Assembly (NCBI RefSeq): GCF_009695765.1
Contig: NZ_VUNI01000001.1
Span: forward strand, 124,001 to 188,000
DNA from: Roseburia porci
GTDB taxonomy: Bacteria; Bacillota; Clostridia; Lachnospirales; Lachnospiraceae
Reading direction: 5' to 3'
Length of the DNA: 64,000 nucleotides
Part shown: positions 8,356-17,912 of the stretch, one piece after another
Layout: each line of letters starts with the position of its first letter
How positions within the stretch are numbered: the first letter of the stretch is position 1
Notes under the pieces: model-generated
Databases searched by the model: none
Told to the model about the DNA's origin: nothing
Seen by the model: the letters and a program-made list of their open reading frames with translations, nothing else
Program-made: the position numbers and the translations under genes

Positions 8356-10278
8356 ATGGCGAATAAACAATCATACGATGCAAATAGTATTGCGGTACTG
8401 GAAGGACTTGAAGCAGTCCGGAAACGTCCGGGAATGTATATCGGAAGTGTGTCCAGAAAAGGTCTGAATCATCTGATCTATGAGATCGTAGACAACTCTG
8501 TCGATGAACATCTGGCAGGAGCATGTGATACAATCTATGTCACCCTGGAGAAGGACGGTTCCTGTACAGTGGAAGATAACGGACGAGGAATTCCGGTTGG
8601 AATGCATGCAAAAGGAGTATCCGCTGCCCGCGTTGTATTTTCTACACTTCATGCTGGAGGTAAATTTGACAATGCTGCATATAAAACGAGCGGAGGTCTG
8701 CATGGAGTAGGATCTTCGGTTGTAAATGCGCTTTCCACTTATCTTGACGTACAGATTAGCAGGGATGGATATATTCACCACGATCGCTATGAACAGGGCA
8801 GACCTGTGGTTGATCTTGTGGATGGTCTGCTTCCTGTCATCGGCAAGACCAAAAAGACCGGAACAAAAATTAATTTTTTACCGGATCCGGAGATTTTTGA
8901 AAAAACCAGATTTAAGGAAGATGAGGTAAAAAGCCGTCTTCATGAGACTGCATATTTAAATCCGGCACTTACGATCGTATATGAAGACCGCAGAGGAGAT
9001 GAAACAGAGCATATTGAGTATCATGAGCCGGATGGAATTGTTGGTTTTGTGAAGGATATGAATAAAGACCTTGAAGTACTTCATGAAGTCATCTATTTTA
9101 AAGGGGAAAGTGAAGGAATTACGGTTGAAGCTGCAATTCAGTATACCAACGAGTTCCATGAGAATATTCTTGGATTTTGTAATAATATTTATAACGCAGA
9201 GGGCGGTACTCATATCACGGGATTTAAGACGATATTTACAACCGTTATTAATTCCTATGCGAGAGAGCTGGGAATCCTGAAAGAAAAGGACCCGAACTTT
9301 ACCGGCGCTGATGTAAGAAATGGAATGACTGCAGTGATTTCCATTAAGCATCCAGACCCGAGATTTGAAGGTCAGACGAAAACAAAACTGGATAATCAGG
9401 ATGCTTCACGTGTAACTTCCAAGATTGTCGGTGAAGAGATCCAGCTTTATTTTGATAAGAACCTGGAAGTTTTAAAAACAGTGATCGGATGTGCAGAAAA
9501 GGCTGCAAAGATCCGCAAGACAGAGGAAAAGGCCAAAACCAATCTTCTGACAAAGCAGAAGTTTTCATTTGATTCCAATGGAAAACTCGCAAACTGTGAG
9601 AGCAGAGATGCTTCCCAGTGCGAGATTTTTATTGTGGAGGGAGATTCTGCCGGTGGCTCTGCCAAGATGGCAAGAAACCGTATGTTCCAGGCAATCATGC
9701 CAATTCGAGGTAAAATTCTGAATGTTGAGAAAGCAAGTATTGACAAGGTACTCGCCAATGCTGAAATCAAGACCATGATCAATGCATTTGGCTGCGGCTT
9801 TTCGGAAGGATATGGCAATGATTTCGATATCACAAAACTCCGCTATGATAAGATTATTATTATGGCAGATGCCGACGTCGATGGTGCACATATTTCAACC
9901 CTTCTTCTGACATTGTTTTACCGTTTTATGCCGGAACTTATTTTTGAGGGACATGTATATGTGGCGATGCCACCGCTTTACAAGGTGATTCCGTCTAAGG
10001 GAGAAGAAGAATATCTTTATGATGATGCGGCATTAGAACGTTATCGGAAGACGCATACAGGTAACTTTACGTTACAGAGATATAAAGGTCTGGGTGAAAT
10101 GGACGCGGAACAGCTTTGGGAAACCACATTGAATCCCGAGACCCGTATGATGAAACGAATTGAGATTGAGGATGGAAGACTTGCGTCTGATGTCACTGCA
10201 ATGCTCATGGGAACAGATGTTCCGCCAAGAAAAGCATTTATCTATGATCACGCCCGTGATGCAGAGTTAGACGTATAG
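8356..10278 (+). CDS. parE: Type IIA DNA topoisomerase subunit B (ParE-like GyrB paralogue)
   Basis: ATPase subunit of a type II topoisomerase that passes one DNA duplex through another. The GHKL ATPase is at the N-terminus (EIVDNSVDE, ENGRGIP-like DNGRGIP, GGLHGVGSSVVNAL). The TOPRIM domain shows EGDSAGGSAK and the metal site DADVDGAHI. At 640 residues it fits Gram-positive GyrB/ParE, without the proteobacterial insert. The partner gene follows after 13 bases and lacks a GyrA box, so a topoisomerase IV role is more likely than gyrase; the usual gyrBA near dnaA would lie elsewhere. Gyrase cannot be fully excluded without phylogeny. The RBS AAAGGAG is 12 bases upstream. Confidence 0.8.
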   Translation: MANKQSYDANSIAVLEGLEAVRKRPGMYIGSVSRKGLNHLIYEIVDNSVDEHLAGACDTIYVTLEKDGSCTVEDNGRGIPVGMHAKGVSAARVVFSTLHAGGKFDNAAYKTSGGLHGVGSSVVNALSTYLDVQISRDGYIHHDRYEQGRPVVDLVDGLLPVIGKTKKTGTKINFLPDPEIFEKTRFKEDEVKSRLHETAYLNPALTIVYEDRRGDETEHIEYHEPDGIVGFVKDMNKDLEVLHEVIYFKGESEGITVEAAIQYTNEFHENILGFCNNIYNAEGGTHITGFKTIFTTVINSYARELGILKEKDPNFTGADVRNGMTAVISIKHPDPRFEGQTKTKLDNQDASRVTSKIVGEEIQLYFDKNLEVLKTVIGCAEKAAKIRKTEEKAKTNLLTKQKFSFDSNGKLANCESRDASQCEIFIVEGDSAGGSAKMARNRMFQAIMPIRGKILNVEKASIDKVLANAEIKTMINAFGCGFSEGYGNDFDITKLRYDKIIIMADADVDGAHISTLLLTLFYRFMPELIFEGHVYVAMPPLYKVIPSKGEEEYLYDDAALERYRKTHTGNFTLQRYKGLGEMDAEQLWETTLNPETRMMKRIEIEDGRLASDVTAMLMGTDVPPRKAFIYDHARDAELDV

Positions 10279-10291
10279 GAGAGGACAGAGT

Positions 10292-12529
10292 ATGCAGGAA
10301 CAAAGCAATATTATTCAGACCGAATATTCGGAACTGATGCAAAAATCATATATTGACTATGCGATGAGCGTTATTATCGCCCGTGCGTTGCCGGATGTCA
10401 GGGACGGACTGAAACCGGTACAAAGAAGAACGCTTTATGATATGTATGAACTTGGCATTCGCTATGACAAGCCATATCGTAAGAGTGCCCGTATTGTCGG
10501 AGATACCATGGGTAAATATCATCCGCATGGAGATTCGTCTATTTATGATGCGCTGGTCGTTATGGCGCAGGATTTTAAAAAAGGGCTTCCTCTTGTTGAC
10601 GGACATGGAAACTTTGGATCGATCGAGGGCGATGGCGCCGCTGCGATGCGTTATACAGAGGCAAGGCTTCAGAAGATCACGCAGGAAGCATACCTTGCAG
10701 ATCTGGACAAAAATGTCGTGGATTTTGTTCCAAACTTTGATGAAACAGAAAAAGAACCGGCAGTTCTTCCGGTAAAAGTTCCGAATCTTCTGATTAACGG
10801 TGCAGAAGGAATTGCGGTTGGTATGGCTACAAGCATTCCGCCGCATAATCTTACAGAGGTGTTAAACGGTGTCATTGCATACATGAAAAATCCGGACATT
10901 AATACCGAGCAGATGATGGAATATATTCCGGGACCGGATTTTCCAACGGGAGGAATTGTGGCTAATAAGGACGATCTGCTTGCAATCTATTCCACCGGGG
11001 CCGGTAAGATCAAAGTGCGTGGAAAAGTCGAAGTAGAACAGATGAAGGGTGGAAAGACCCGCCTTGTCATAACAGAGATCCCGTATACGATGATCGGAGC
11101 GAACATCGGAAAGTTCTTAAATGATGTCTACAGCCTTGTTGAAACAAAAAAAACAAGTGATATTGTAGATATTACAAACCAGTCTTCCAAAGAGGGAATC
11201 CGTATTGTTCTGGATCTGAAAAAAGGTGCAGATGTGGAAGCTCTGGAGAATCTGCTGTACAAAAAAACAAAGCTTGAAGATACGTTTGGTGTAAATATGC
11301 TTGCGGTTGTGGATGGAAGACCAGAGACAATGGGCATTGTTCCGATCATAAGACATCACGTAAATTTCCAGTATGAGATCGCGACGAGAAAATATACAAC
11401 ACTTCTTGCCAAGGAAAAGGATAAAAAAGAGATTCAGGAAGGTCTGATCGCAGCATGTGACGTCATAGATCTGATCATTGAAATACTTCGTGGCAGCAAG
11501 AATGTCAAAGATGCAAAAGCATGTCTGATGACGGGAGAAACTGGAAATATCCGGTTTAAATCCAAAGAATCCGAAGAAATGGCATCGAAACTCCGCTTTA
11601 CGGAGAGACAGGCCAGTGCCATTCTTGAAATGCGTCTGTATAAGCTGATTGGACTGGAAATCGAAGCCCTCATGAAAGAACATGAAGAGACACTTGCAAA
11701 GATTGCACAGTATCAGGATATTCTGGAACACCGTTCTTCCATGGCAAAGGTGATCATCAAAGAACTGAAACAGTATATCAAAGAATACGGAACTCCTAGA
11801 AAGACCGCAATCGACAATCTGAAAGAAGCAGTTGTTGCGGAAAAGAAGATCGAAGAAAAAGATGTTGTATTTTTAATGGATCGCTTTGGATATGTCCGTA
11901 CCATCGATGTATCGACTTACGAACGCAACCGGGAAGCTGTTGAATCTGAAAATAAAACCTTCTTTATCTGCCGTAATACAGATAAGATCTGTATTTTTAC
12001 GGATACCGGTAATATGCATTTGTTAAAAGTGCAGGACATTCCGTTTGGACGATTGCGTGACAAGGGAACTCCGATCGATAATTTAAGTAATTATGACAGC
12101 CGGGAAGAAAATGTGATTGGATTGTACAGCCTTTCAGCACTTGCAGACAGAAAAGTCCTTTTTGGAACGAAGCAGACGATGCTGAAACTGGTAGATGGAA
12201 CAGAGTTTGATGTCGCAAAACGTACGACGGCTGCAACGAAGCTTTCAGAAGAAGATAAGCTTCTTATTGTGTACCCGCTTACCGGTGGAGAGACGATCGT
12301 AATGCGGTCTGGCAGGGATATGTTTTTACGGATCGAAGCGGACAGTATTCCAGAGAAGAAGAAAGGTGCTGTTGGCGTAAGAGGAATGAAACTTGCTCTT
12401 GACGATGCCCTGACAGATATTTATATGCTGCCAGAAGGAAGCGAACAGAGCGTAGAAGTAAAAGGCAAAGAAGTGGCACTTCATCGGCTTCATGTTGGAA
12501 ACCGTGATACAAAAGGGGTTAAGAAATAA
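10292..12529 (+). CDS. parC: Type IIA DNA topoisomerase subunit A (ParC-like)
   Basis: DNA-breaking subunit paired with the ParE-like protein. The catalytic tyrosine is Y121 in the AMRYTEARL motif. The quinolone-resistance region reads HPHGDSSIYD: S82 and D86 sit at the positions of E. coli GyrA S83 and D87, so no resistance change is seen there. The C-terminal region has beta-pinwheel-like repeats (GYVRTIDV, GNMHLLKV and similar). I see no QRRGGRG-type GyrA box, which DNA-wrapping gyrases need; this favours topoisomerase IV (decatenation). The product is 745 residues. Its stop codon overlaps the folC start by one base, so it is coupled to the folate genes. Confidence 0.8.
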   Translation: MQEQSNIIQTEYSELMQKSYIDYAMSVIIARALPDVRDGLKPVQRRTLYDMYELGIRYDKPYRKSARIVGDTMGKYHPHGDSSIYDALVVMAQDFKKGLPLVDGHGNFGSIEGDGAAAMRYTEARLQKITQEAYLADLDKNVVDFVPNFDETEKEPAVLPVKVPNLLINGAEGIAVGMATSIPPHNLTEVLNGVIAYMKNPDINTEQMMEYIPGPDFPTGGIVANKDDLLAIYSTGAGKIKVRGKVEVEQMKGGKTRLVITEIPYTMIGANIGKFLNDVYSLVETKKTSDIVDITNQSSKEGIRIVLDLKKGADVEALENLLYKKTKLEDTFGVNMLAVVDGRPETMGIVPIIRHHVNFQYEIATRKYTTLLAKEKDKKEIQEGLIAACDVIDLIIEILRGSKNVKDAKACLMTGETGNIRFKSKESEEMASKLRFTERQASAILEMRLYKLIGLEIEALMKEHEETLAKIAQYQDILEHRSSMAKVIIKELKQYIKEYGTPRKTAIDNLKEAVVAEKKIEEKDVVFLMDRFGYVRTIDVSTYERNREAVESENKTFFICRNTDKICIFTDTGNMHLLKVQDIPFGRLRDKGTPIDNLSNYDSREENVIGLYSLSALADRKVLFGTKQTMLKLVDGTEFDVAKRTTAATKLSEEDKLLIVYPLTGGETIVMRSGRDMFLRIEADSIPEKKKGAVGVRGMKLALDDALTDIYMLPEGSEQSVEVKGKEVALHRLHVGNRDTKGVKK

Positions 12530-13839
12530 TGATGACATATAGCGAAGCCAGAGATTATATACAAAATGTATCCAGATCAGGAAGTGTTCTTGGGTTGGAA
12601 AGTATCCGCGCGCTGATGGCGGAACTTTCTAACATTCAGGACGAGCTTCCAATCATACATATTGCCGGTACAAACGGAAAGGGATCGGTAGGTGCTTATC
12701 TTGCATCCATGTTCCGGGAAGCTGGACTACATGTGGGGAGATATTGCTCACCGGCTGTTTTTGTGCCACTTGAAGTATGGCAATATGATGGCAGTCATAT
12801 GTCGGAAACCGAATATGCACAGATTATGTCACAGGTAAAAGAGGCCTGTGACATTGTCGTATCCAAAGGTGGAAGTTATCCGACTGTTTTTGAAGTGGAG
12901 ACAGCAGCTGCATTTTTATACTTTTACCAGAAGAAACCGGACGTTGTACTTTTAGAAACCGGGATGGGTGGTTTGACAGACGCTACGAACCTGATCAGAA
13001 AACCAGTCGCATCTGTGCTTACGACAATCAGTATGGATCATATGCAGTTTCTTGGAGATACGTTAGAGCAGATCACAACTGTGAAATGTGGAATACTGAA
13101 AGAAAACTGCCCGGCTTTTTCAGCAGGGCAGGAACCGCAGGTGCGGAAGGTGATCGAAGAACAGGCGAAAGAGAAGAAATGTCCGCTTGTTTTTGCGGAT
13201 TCGCAGCACATCCGTATTCTGGATGAACAGCCTGGAAAAATGAGTTTTACATACAAAAGAAAAGAATTTCAAACAACGATGGCGGGCGCTTATCAGGTCA
13301 GAAATGCAACGCTTGCGATCGAGGTTTTTCTTGGAATACAGGAGCAGCTCTGGAAGGAGCCGTTCCAAAAGGATGACGGAAGGATCTGGCAGGTGATCCG
13401 GGATGGCATTGCAAAATGCAGATGGGCCGGTCGTTTTGAAGTGATCAGTACGGATCCGCTTATCGTAATCGATGGAGCGCATAATGAGGACGCGGCAAAG
13501 CAGCTGGCAAAAACAGTGGAAAATTGTTTTACAAATATTCCGATAACTTATATAATAGGGGTACTTGCTGATAAGGAACATGAGAAAATGCTTCGTATTA
13601 TGTCCCCTTACGCAAAGTGCGTATATACAGTCACTCCAGACAATGGAAGGGCAATGGAAGGAAGCAGACTTGCAGAGGAAGCATGTCAGTATTATGAGAA
13701 TGTGACATGCTGTGAGACGATAAAAGAAGCGGTTTCAAAAGCTGTGGCACAGAAAAGACCTGTACTTGCATTTGGGTCTCTTTCCTATCTGGGGCAGCTG
13801 AAACAGGAGGTACAACAATGGTTGATAGAACAAAAGTAG
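12529..13839 (+). CDS. folC: Folylpolyglutamate synthase / dihydrofolate synthase
   Basis: FolC joins glutamate to dihydropteroate and adds further glutamates to folates. The N-terminal ATP-binding motif [11 protein letters not shown] is clear, followed by the [15 protein letters not shown] segment and DHMQFLG; the C-terminal domain begins around residue 300 ([13 protein letters not shown]). At 436 residues the length is right. The ATG at 12529 overlaps the parC stop codon by one base; an ATG at 12532 is an equal choice, both behind AAAAGGGG. It opens a run of folate genes (folC, folE, folP, folB-folK). The end of the gene contains the RBS and start of folE. Confidence 0.93.
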   Translation: MMTYSEARDYIQNVSRSGSVLGLESIRALMAELSNIQDELPIIHIAGTNGKGSVGAYLASMFREAGLHVGRYCSPAVFVPLEVWQYDGSHMSETEYAQIMSQVKEACDIVVSKGGSYPTVFEVETAAAFLYFYQKKPDVVLLETGMGGLTDATNLIRKPVASVLTTISMDHMQFLGDTLEQITTVKCGILKENCPAFSAGQEPQVRKVIEEQAKEKKCPLVFADSQHIRILDEQPGKMSFTYKRKEFQTTMAGAYQVRNATLAIEVFLGIQEQLWKEPFQKDDGRIWQVIRDGIAKCRWAGRFEVISTDPLIVIDGAHNEDAAKQLAKTVENCFTNIPITYIIGVLADKEHEKMLRIMSPYAKCVYTVTPDNGRAMEGSRLAEEACQYYENVTCCETIKEAVSKAVAQKRPVLAFGSLSYLGQLKQEVQQWLIEQK

Positions 13840-14372
13840 AAGAGGGCGTACGCCTGATATTAGAAGGCATCGGAGAAAATCCCCAAAGAGAAGGACTGGT
13901 TGGTACACCGGATCGTATCGCAAGAATGTATGAAGAAATTTTTGCCGGACTTGAGATGGATGCAAAGGAGCCGCTGTCAAAGACTTTTTCTACAGACAAT
14001 TCAGAGATGGTGATCGAGAAAGATATACCATTTTATTCGACATGTGAACATCACTTTATGCCATTTTATGGAAAAGCACACGTGGCATATATTCCGGATG
14101 GCAGAGTAGTTGGAATCAGTAAGCTGGCGCGTACTGTGGAGGTGTATGCGAGACGTCCGCAGATTCAGGAGCAGCTTACAGAACAGATCTGCGATGCGCT
14201 TATGGAGAATCTGCACCCGAAGGGAGCAATCGTGATGATCGAGGCAGAGCATATGTGTATGACAATGCGTGGAATCAAAAAGCCGGGCAGCAAAACAGTG
14301 ACGTTTGCAATGGGCGGTCAGTTTAAAGAAGATGAAAAACTGCAGAACAGATTTTTCCAGATGGTGAGATAG
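13818..14372 (+). CDS. folE: GTP cyclohydrolase I
   Basis: FolE turns GTP into 7,8-dihydroneopterin triphosphate, the first step of folate synthesis. The zinc site is readable: the cysteine and histidine of [10 protein letters not shown] and the second cysteine in EHMCMTMRG. Other family stretches are [13 protein letters not shown] and [12 protein letters not shown]. The length of 184 residues is standard. The AGGAGG site lies inside the end of folC and the genes overlap by 22 bases, so translation is coupled. Confidence 0.97.
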   Translation: MVDRTKVEEGVRLILEGIGENPQREGLVGTPDRIARMYEEIFAGLEMDAKEPLSKTFSTDNSEMVIEKDIPFYSTCEHHFMPFYGKAHVAYIPDGRVVGISKLARTVEVYARRPQIQEQLTEQICDALMENLHPKGAIVMIEAEHMCMTMRGIKKPGSKTVTFAMGGQFKEDEKLQNRFFQMVR

Positions 14373-14392
14373 AAAGAAATAGGAGTAATAAA

Positions 14393-15202
14393 ATGAAGAT
14401 CGGTAATCGAGTATTTGACACAGAAACACAGACATACATTATGGGAATCCTGAATGTGACACCGGATTCCTTTTCGGATGGTGGAAAGTTCAACCATCTG
14501 GACGCTGCATTGGCTCATGCAGAAGAGATGATCCGGGATGGCGCAGATATTATTGATGTTGGCGGAGAATCCACAAGACCTGGATATACGAAGATCTCAG
14601 ATCAGGAAGAAATCGAACGTACGGTGCCGGTAATCGAGGCTTTGAAAAAAAACTTTGACGTGCCGGTGTCTATTGACACATATAAAAGCGAGGTCGCAAA
14701 AGCAACCGTTGCAGCTGGTGCAGATCTTGTGAATGATATATGGGGACTGAAATACGATGAACAGATGGCTCAGGTGATCGCGGATCATCACGTTGCATGC
14801 TGTCTGATGCACAACAGAAAGAATGCAGAATACAAGAGCTTTATGAAGGACATGTTAGATGACCTCAGCGAGACGATTTCAATTGCAAAAAATGCAGGTA
14901 TTGAGGATGATAAGATTATTCTTGATCCAGGTGTTGGATTTGCCAAAAGTTATGAGAATAATCTCGAAGCAATCGCAAAAGTAGACAGACTGATGGAACT
15001 TGGTTATCCGGTTTTACTTGGAACATCCAGAAAATCCGTGATCGGTCTTACACTGGATCTTCCCTCTGATCAGAGAGTAGAGGGAACGATTGTTACATCT
15101 GTTTATGCGGTTCAGAAAAAGTGTGCATTTGTCCGGGTTCATGATGTGAAAGAAAATGCACGTGCGATCCGTATGATGAATGCAATACTGGCATACAAAT
15201 AA
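14393..15202 (+). CDS. folP: Dihydropteroate synthase
   Basis: FolP joins p-aminobenzoate to the pterin pyrophosphate; it is the target of sulfonamides. Family signatures: GILNVTPDSFSDGGKF near the N-terminus, the IIDVGGESTRPG motif, VNDIWG, the LDPGVGFAK stretch and GTSRKS. It is 269 residues with a TIM-barrel layout. The TAGGAG site is eight bases before the ATG. It sits between folE and the folB-folK fusion, matching the pathway order. No sulfonamide-type insertion was noted in the loops, although this cannot be judged fully by eye. Confidence 0.97.
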   Translation: MKIGNRVFDTETQTYIMGILNVTPDSFSDGGKFNHLDAALAHAEEMIRDGADIIDVGGESTRPGYTKISDQEEIERTVPVIEALKKNFDVPVSIDTYKSEVAKATVAAGADLVNDIWGLKYDEQMAQVIADHHVACCLMHNRKNAEYKSFMKDMLDDLSETISIAKNAGIEDDKIILDPGVGFAKSYENNLEAIAKVDRLMELGYPVLLGTSRKSVIGLTLDLPSDQRVEGTIVTSVYAVQKKCAFVRVHDVKENARAIRMMNAILAYK

Positions 15203-15226
15203 CCGGACCACAGAAAGGCACAGGAT

Positions 15227-16054
15227 ATGGATTATATTACAATTACCGGACTTAAGGTATTTGCACATCATGGAGTACTGGAAGAAGAAAAGAAAAACGG
15301 ACAGGATTTTTATCTGAATGCAAAGCTTTTTGTGGACTGTCATAAGGCTGGGGTAAGCGATGAACTTCGTGATGCGTTAAATTATGCGGAAGTCTGCCAG
15401 TTTATGACAGATGAATTTAAAAGCGATTCCTATGATCTGATTGAAAAAGCGTGTGAAGAACTTTGCCGGAAACTTTTACTTCGGTATGAACAGCTTGAAA
15501 AAGTAGAACTTAAGCTGGATAAGCCACATGCACCGATCGGACTTCCTTTTGAAAACGTTTCGGTTACCATGGAGAGAGCCTGGCACAGGGCATATCTGTC
15601 TTTTGGTTCGAACATGGGAGACAAAAAGGCATATATTGAAAAAGGAATTCAGGAGATAAAAGAACATCCGCTTATTCGAAATGTAAAGGTGTCACAGTTA
15701 TTGGAGACGAAACCATATGGTTATGTAGACCAGGATGTTTTTCTGAACGGATGTCTTTTCCTTGAGACATTGTTACTTCCGGAGGAACTTCTTGCATTTT
15801 TGCATGAAGTGGAGCAGCATGCAGACCGGAAACGTGTCATTGTGTGGGGACCAAGAACTTTGGATATGGACATCGTATTTTACGACCGGGAGGTCTATGA
15901 CAGCGAAGACCTGATCATTCCACATGTGGACATGCAGAACCGGGAGTTTGTTTTAAAGCCGTTAGCCGAGTTATGTCCGAATTACAGACATCCAATCCTT
16001 GGACAAACGGTAAAACAGCTTTTAGACCAAGTCCAGAGCATACCACAGGAATAG
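15227..16054 (+). CDS. folKB: Bifunctional dihydroneopterin aldolase / HPPK (FolB-FolK fusion)
   Basis: Two successive folate enzymes in one chain of 275 residues. Residues 1-117 are FolB (ITGLKVFAHHGVLEEEKKNG, LNYAEV, KPHAPIG), which cleaves dihydroneopterin to 6-hydroxymethyl-dihydropterin. From residue ~120 begins FolK (AYLSFGSNMGDK, WGPRTLDMDI, PHVDMQNREFVL), which pyrophosphorylates that product for FolP. The junction is short. Such fusions are known in several Clostridia and in Streptococcus. A GAAAGG site precedes the ATG. With folE, folP and folC this completes the pterin branch, but no dihydrofolate reductase gene lies in the window. Confidence 0.95.
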   Translation: MDYITITGLKVFAHHGVLEEEKKNGQDFYLNAKLFVDCHKAGVSDELRDALNYAEVCQFMTDEFKSDSYDLIEKACEELCRKLLLRYEQLEKVELKLDKPHAPIGLPFENVSVTMERAWHRAYLSFGSNMGDKKAYIEKGIQEIKEHPLIRNVKVSQLLETKPYGYVDQDVFLNGCLFLETLLLPEELLAFLHEVEQHADRKRVIVWGPRTLDMDIVFYDREVYDSEDLIIPHVDMQNREFVLKPLAELCPNYRHPILGQTVKQLLDQVQSIPQE

Positions 16055-16089
16055 AAGAAAAATACAGCAGAACATATAAAAGGAGCCAT

Positions 16090-16737
16090 ATGAAAGCAGT
16101 TTTGTTTGATCTCGATGGAACACTGATCGATTCCTCGGAGGGAATTACCAAAAGTGTAAGATATGCACTGGATTATTTTGAAATGGAAGAACCGGATGAG
16201 CAGGTGCTGCGCACGTTTATCGGGCCGCCACTGATTGATTCGTTTGAAAAGATCTATGGGTTTCCGCGTGAAAAAGCGCGAAAGGCGGTTGAAAAATACC
16301 GGGAACGATATAATGCAATTGGTATTTTTGAGTGTTCTTTATATCCCGGGGTACGGGAAACATTAAGGAAATTAAAAGAGCAGGAATATCGGATCGGAAT
16401 GGCTTCCTCCAAACCGGAGATTTCCTGCAGAAGGATTCTTGCGCATTTTGATATTTTGAAATATTTTGATGATGTTGTCGGTGCGACAATGGATGGAAAG
16501 ATTAATTCGAAAGAAGAAGTACTTGCAGAAGTATTTCGCAGATGGAATGAACTTTCCGCAGATGAAATGTGTCTGATCGGGGATACGATGTTTGATGTAA
16601 ACGGGGCAAATGCATATAAGATTCCGTGCATTGCGGTATCTTTTGGATTTGGAGATGTGGAGGAGATGACAGCAGCAGGAGCTGTACTCTGCAATCATTT
16701 TTCTGAAATCCCAGAGCTGGTCCATAAGTTATCATAG
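16090..16737 (+). CDS. HAD-family phosphatase, phosphoglycolate phosphatase-like
   Basis: A 215-residue haloacid dehalogenase phosphatase. Motif I is FDLDGTLID with the nucleophile D and the acid/base D two residues on; motif II is the serine in GMASSKPE; the motif III lysine is in KINSKEE; motif IV is IGDTMFDV. A helical cap domain fills residues ~15-80, as in the Gph/PGMB subfamily. The start at 16090 is set by AAAAGGAG; the longer frame would read back into folK without a site. In this operon it might remove phosphate from a pterin intermediate, but that is only a guess from position; HAD substrates cannot be read from sequence. Confidence 0.85.
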   Translation: MKAVLFDLDGTLIDSSEGITKSVRYALDYFEMEEPDEQVLRTFIGPPLIDSFEKIYGFPREKARKAVEKYRERYNAIGIFECSLYPGVRETLRKLKEQEYRIGMASSKPEISCRRILAHFDILKYFDDVVGATMDGKINSKEEVLAEVFRRWNELSADEMCLIGDTMFDVNGANAYKIPCIAVSFGFGDVEEMTAAGAVLCNHFSEIPELVHKLS

Positions 16738-16756
16738 AAAGAAAGCAGGAGAAGAT

Positions 16757-17542
16757 ATGAAGAAAACACTGCCAATTCAAATATGGGAGATTGTATATCC
16801 CCTTGGTATTTACTTTGTTGTTGCCAATATTGCAATGTTTCTGGCACAGATGCTGTTTGGTCCGTCAAATGAATCGTATATGCTTTGTCAGATCGTTGCC
16901 AGCTGTTTTACAATTCCGTTTGTATATCGGTTTTTCCGACAGGATCAGATCATGATGGGAATATTAAAGCCCAAGCCATGGATATCAAAGGAACACATGG
17001 TAAATGTGTTTTGGATCATTCCGATTGCGGCATTAATTGGAATCGGCCTGAACAATATCATTCAGATGTCACCACTGGTACATTTATCAGAAACGTATCT
17101 TCAGATGAACCAGGCATTTTATGCAAGCTCAATGGGACTTGAACTTTTAGGGTCTGCATTTGTGACGCCTCTTTTAGAGGAACTTTTATACCGCGGTGTC
17201 ATCTATGGAAGACTGCGCAGGATGATGAATCTGGTGCCGGCTATCCTGATTTCAGCAGTGATATTTGGAGCTGTTCATTTTAATGTTGTACAGTTTGTTT
17301 ATGCATTTTTGCTTGGAATTGTTCTTGCACTGTGCATGGAAAAAAGTGGACATATGTACGGAGCGGTTGTTGCGCATATGACAGCGAACGGGATTGCAGT
17401 TATCCGTACAGAGACCGGATTTTTACAACAGACTGCGGAAGTTGGAGTTGGAAATATCTTGTTTTCAATTGGATGCCTTGCGTCAGGGATCATACTTCTT
17501 GTTTTTTATCTGCGAAGAAAAAACAGTAATATCGATCAATAA
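16757..17542 (+). CDS. CPBP-family intramembrane metalloprotease
   Basis: A 261-residue integral membrane protein of the CAAX protease / bacteriocin-processing (Abi, CPBP) family. The three active-site motifs are present in order: EELLYRG (EExxxR) near residue 140, FGAVHF (FxxxH) near residue 170 and HMTANG (HxxxN) near residue 210. About seven hydrophobic segments are seen. Bacterial members are linked to bacteriocin self-immunity or peptide processing, but no bacteriocin gene is near, so the substrate is unknown. It is the last gene of the operon; a terminator follows within 12 bases. Upstream spacing to the HAD gene is 19 bases with an AGCAGGAG site. Confidence 0.88.
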   Translation: MKKTLPIQIWEIVYPLGIYFVVANIAMFLAQMLFGPSNESYMLCQIVASCFTIPFVYRFFRQDQIMMGILKPKPWISKEHMVNVFWIIPIAALIGIGLNNIIQMSPLVHLSETYLQMNQAFYASSMGLELLGSAFVTPLLEELLYRGVIYGRLRRMMNLVPAILISAVIFGAVHFNVVQFVYAFLLGIVLALCMEKSGHMYGAVVAHMTANGIAVIRTETGFLQQTAEVGVGNILFSIGCLASGIILLVFYLRRKNSNIDQ

Positions 17543-17553
17543 AATAATATGAA

Positions 17554-17606
17554 AAAGACATCAGATCAGTTCGAAGGAAAGGAAAAGGTCTGGTGTCTTT
17601 AATTTT
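17554..17606 (+). terminator. Intrinsic terminator after the folate operon
   Basis: A 14-bp stem (17554-17567 with 17587-17600, two G-U pairs) and a following T-rich stretch. Confidence 0.75.
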
Positions 17607-17839
17607 GCCATTCACTGAGTAACAAAACACGATTTGACCATGAAAATCAGATACACAATTTAGACACAATTTTAAAAACAAGGCTATATTTGCACGAAAG
17701 AAAGAAAAAAGTTTAAAAAATATTTTGATGAAATTGTTTGTATGAAGATTAAAATAACAAAAAACACATGAAATAGACAGAAAATAAGCTTTAATAAATG
17801 AAGTTAATAAATAATCTGACAATAGCGAGAAAAAAGCTC
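17607..17839. other. AT-rich intergenic stretch upstream of gltB
   Basis: About 230 bases, strongly A/T-rich, with no open frame of note and no recognised riboswitch. It could hold regulator sites for gltB, but no convincing symmetric element stood out. Confidence 0.4.
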
Positions 17840-17868
17840 TTTACTTTACTAAAGCGATGGGGTATGAT
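17840..17868 (+). promoter_or_regulatory. Sigma-A promoter for gltBD
   Basis: TTTACT (17840-17845), 17-base spacer, TATGAT (17863-17868), 45 bases before the gltB start. The ribosome-binding site is AGGAAAGGA. Confidence 0.5.
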
Positions 17869-17912
17869 TTTAATTAATAAAAATAATCATTTAATCAGGA
17901 AAGGATAAAGCG

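Noticed and set aside
16757-17542. CPBP protease as part of a bacteriocin immunity locus
   Set aside because: No small leader-peptide gene, modification enzyme or exporter is nearby; it is the tail of the folate operon.
17607-17912. A riboswitch in the long leader of gltB
   Set aside because: No conserved glutamine or other aptamer motif was seen; the region is simply AT-rich with a promoter near its end.
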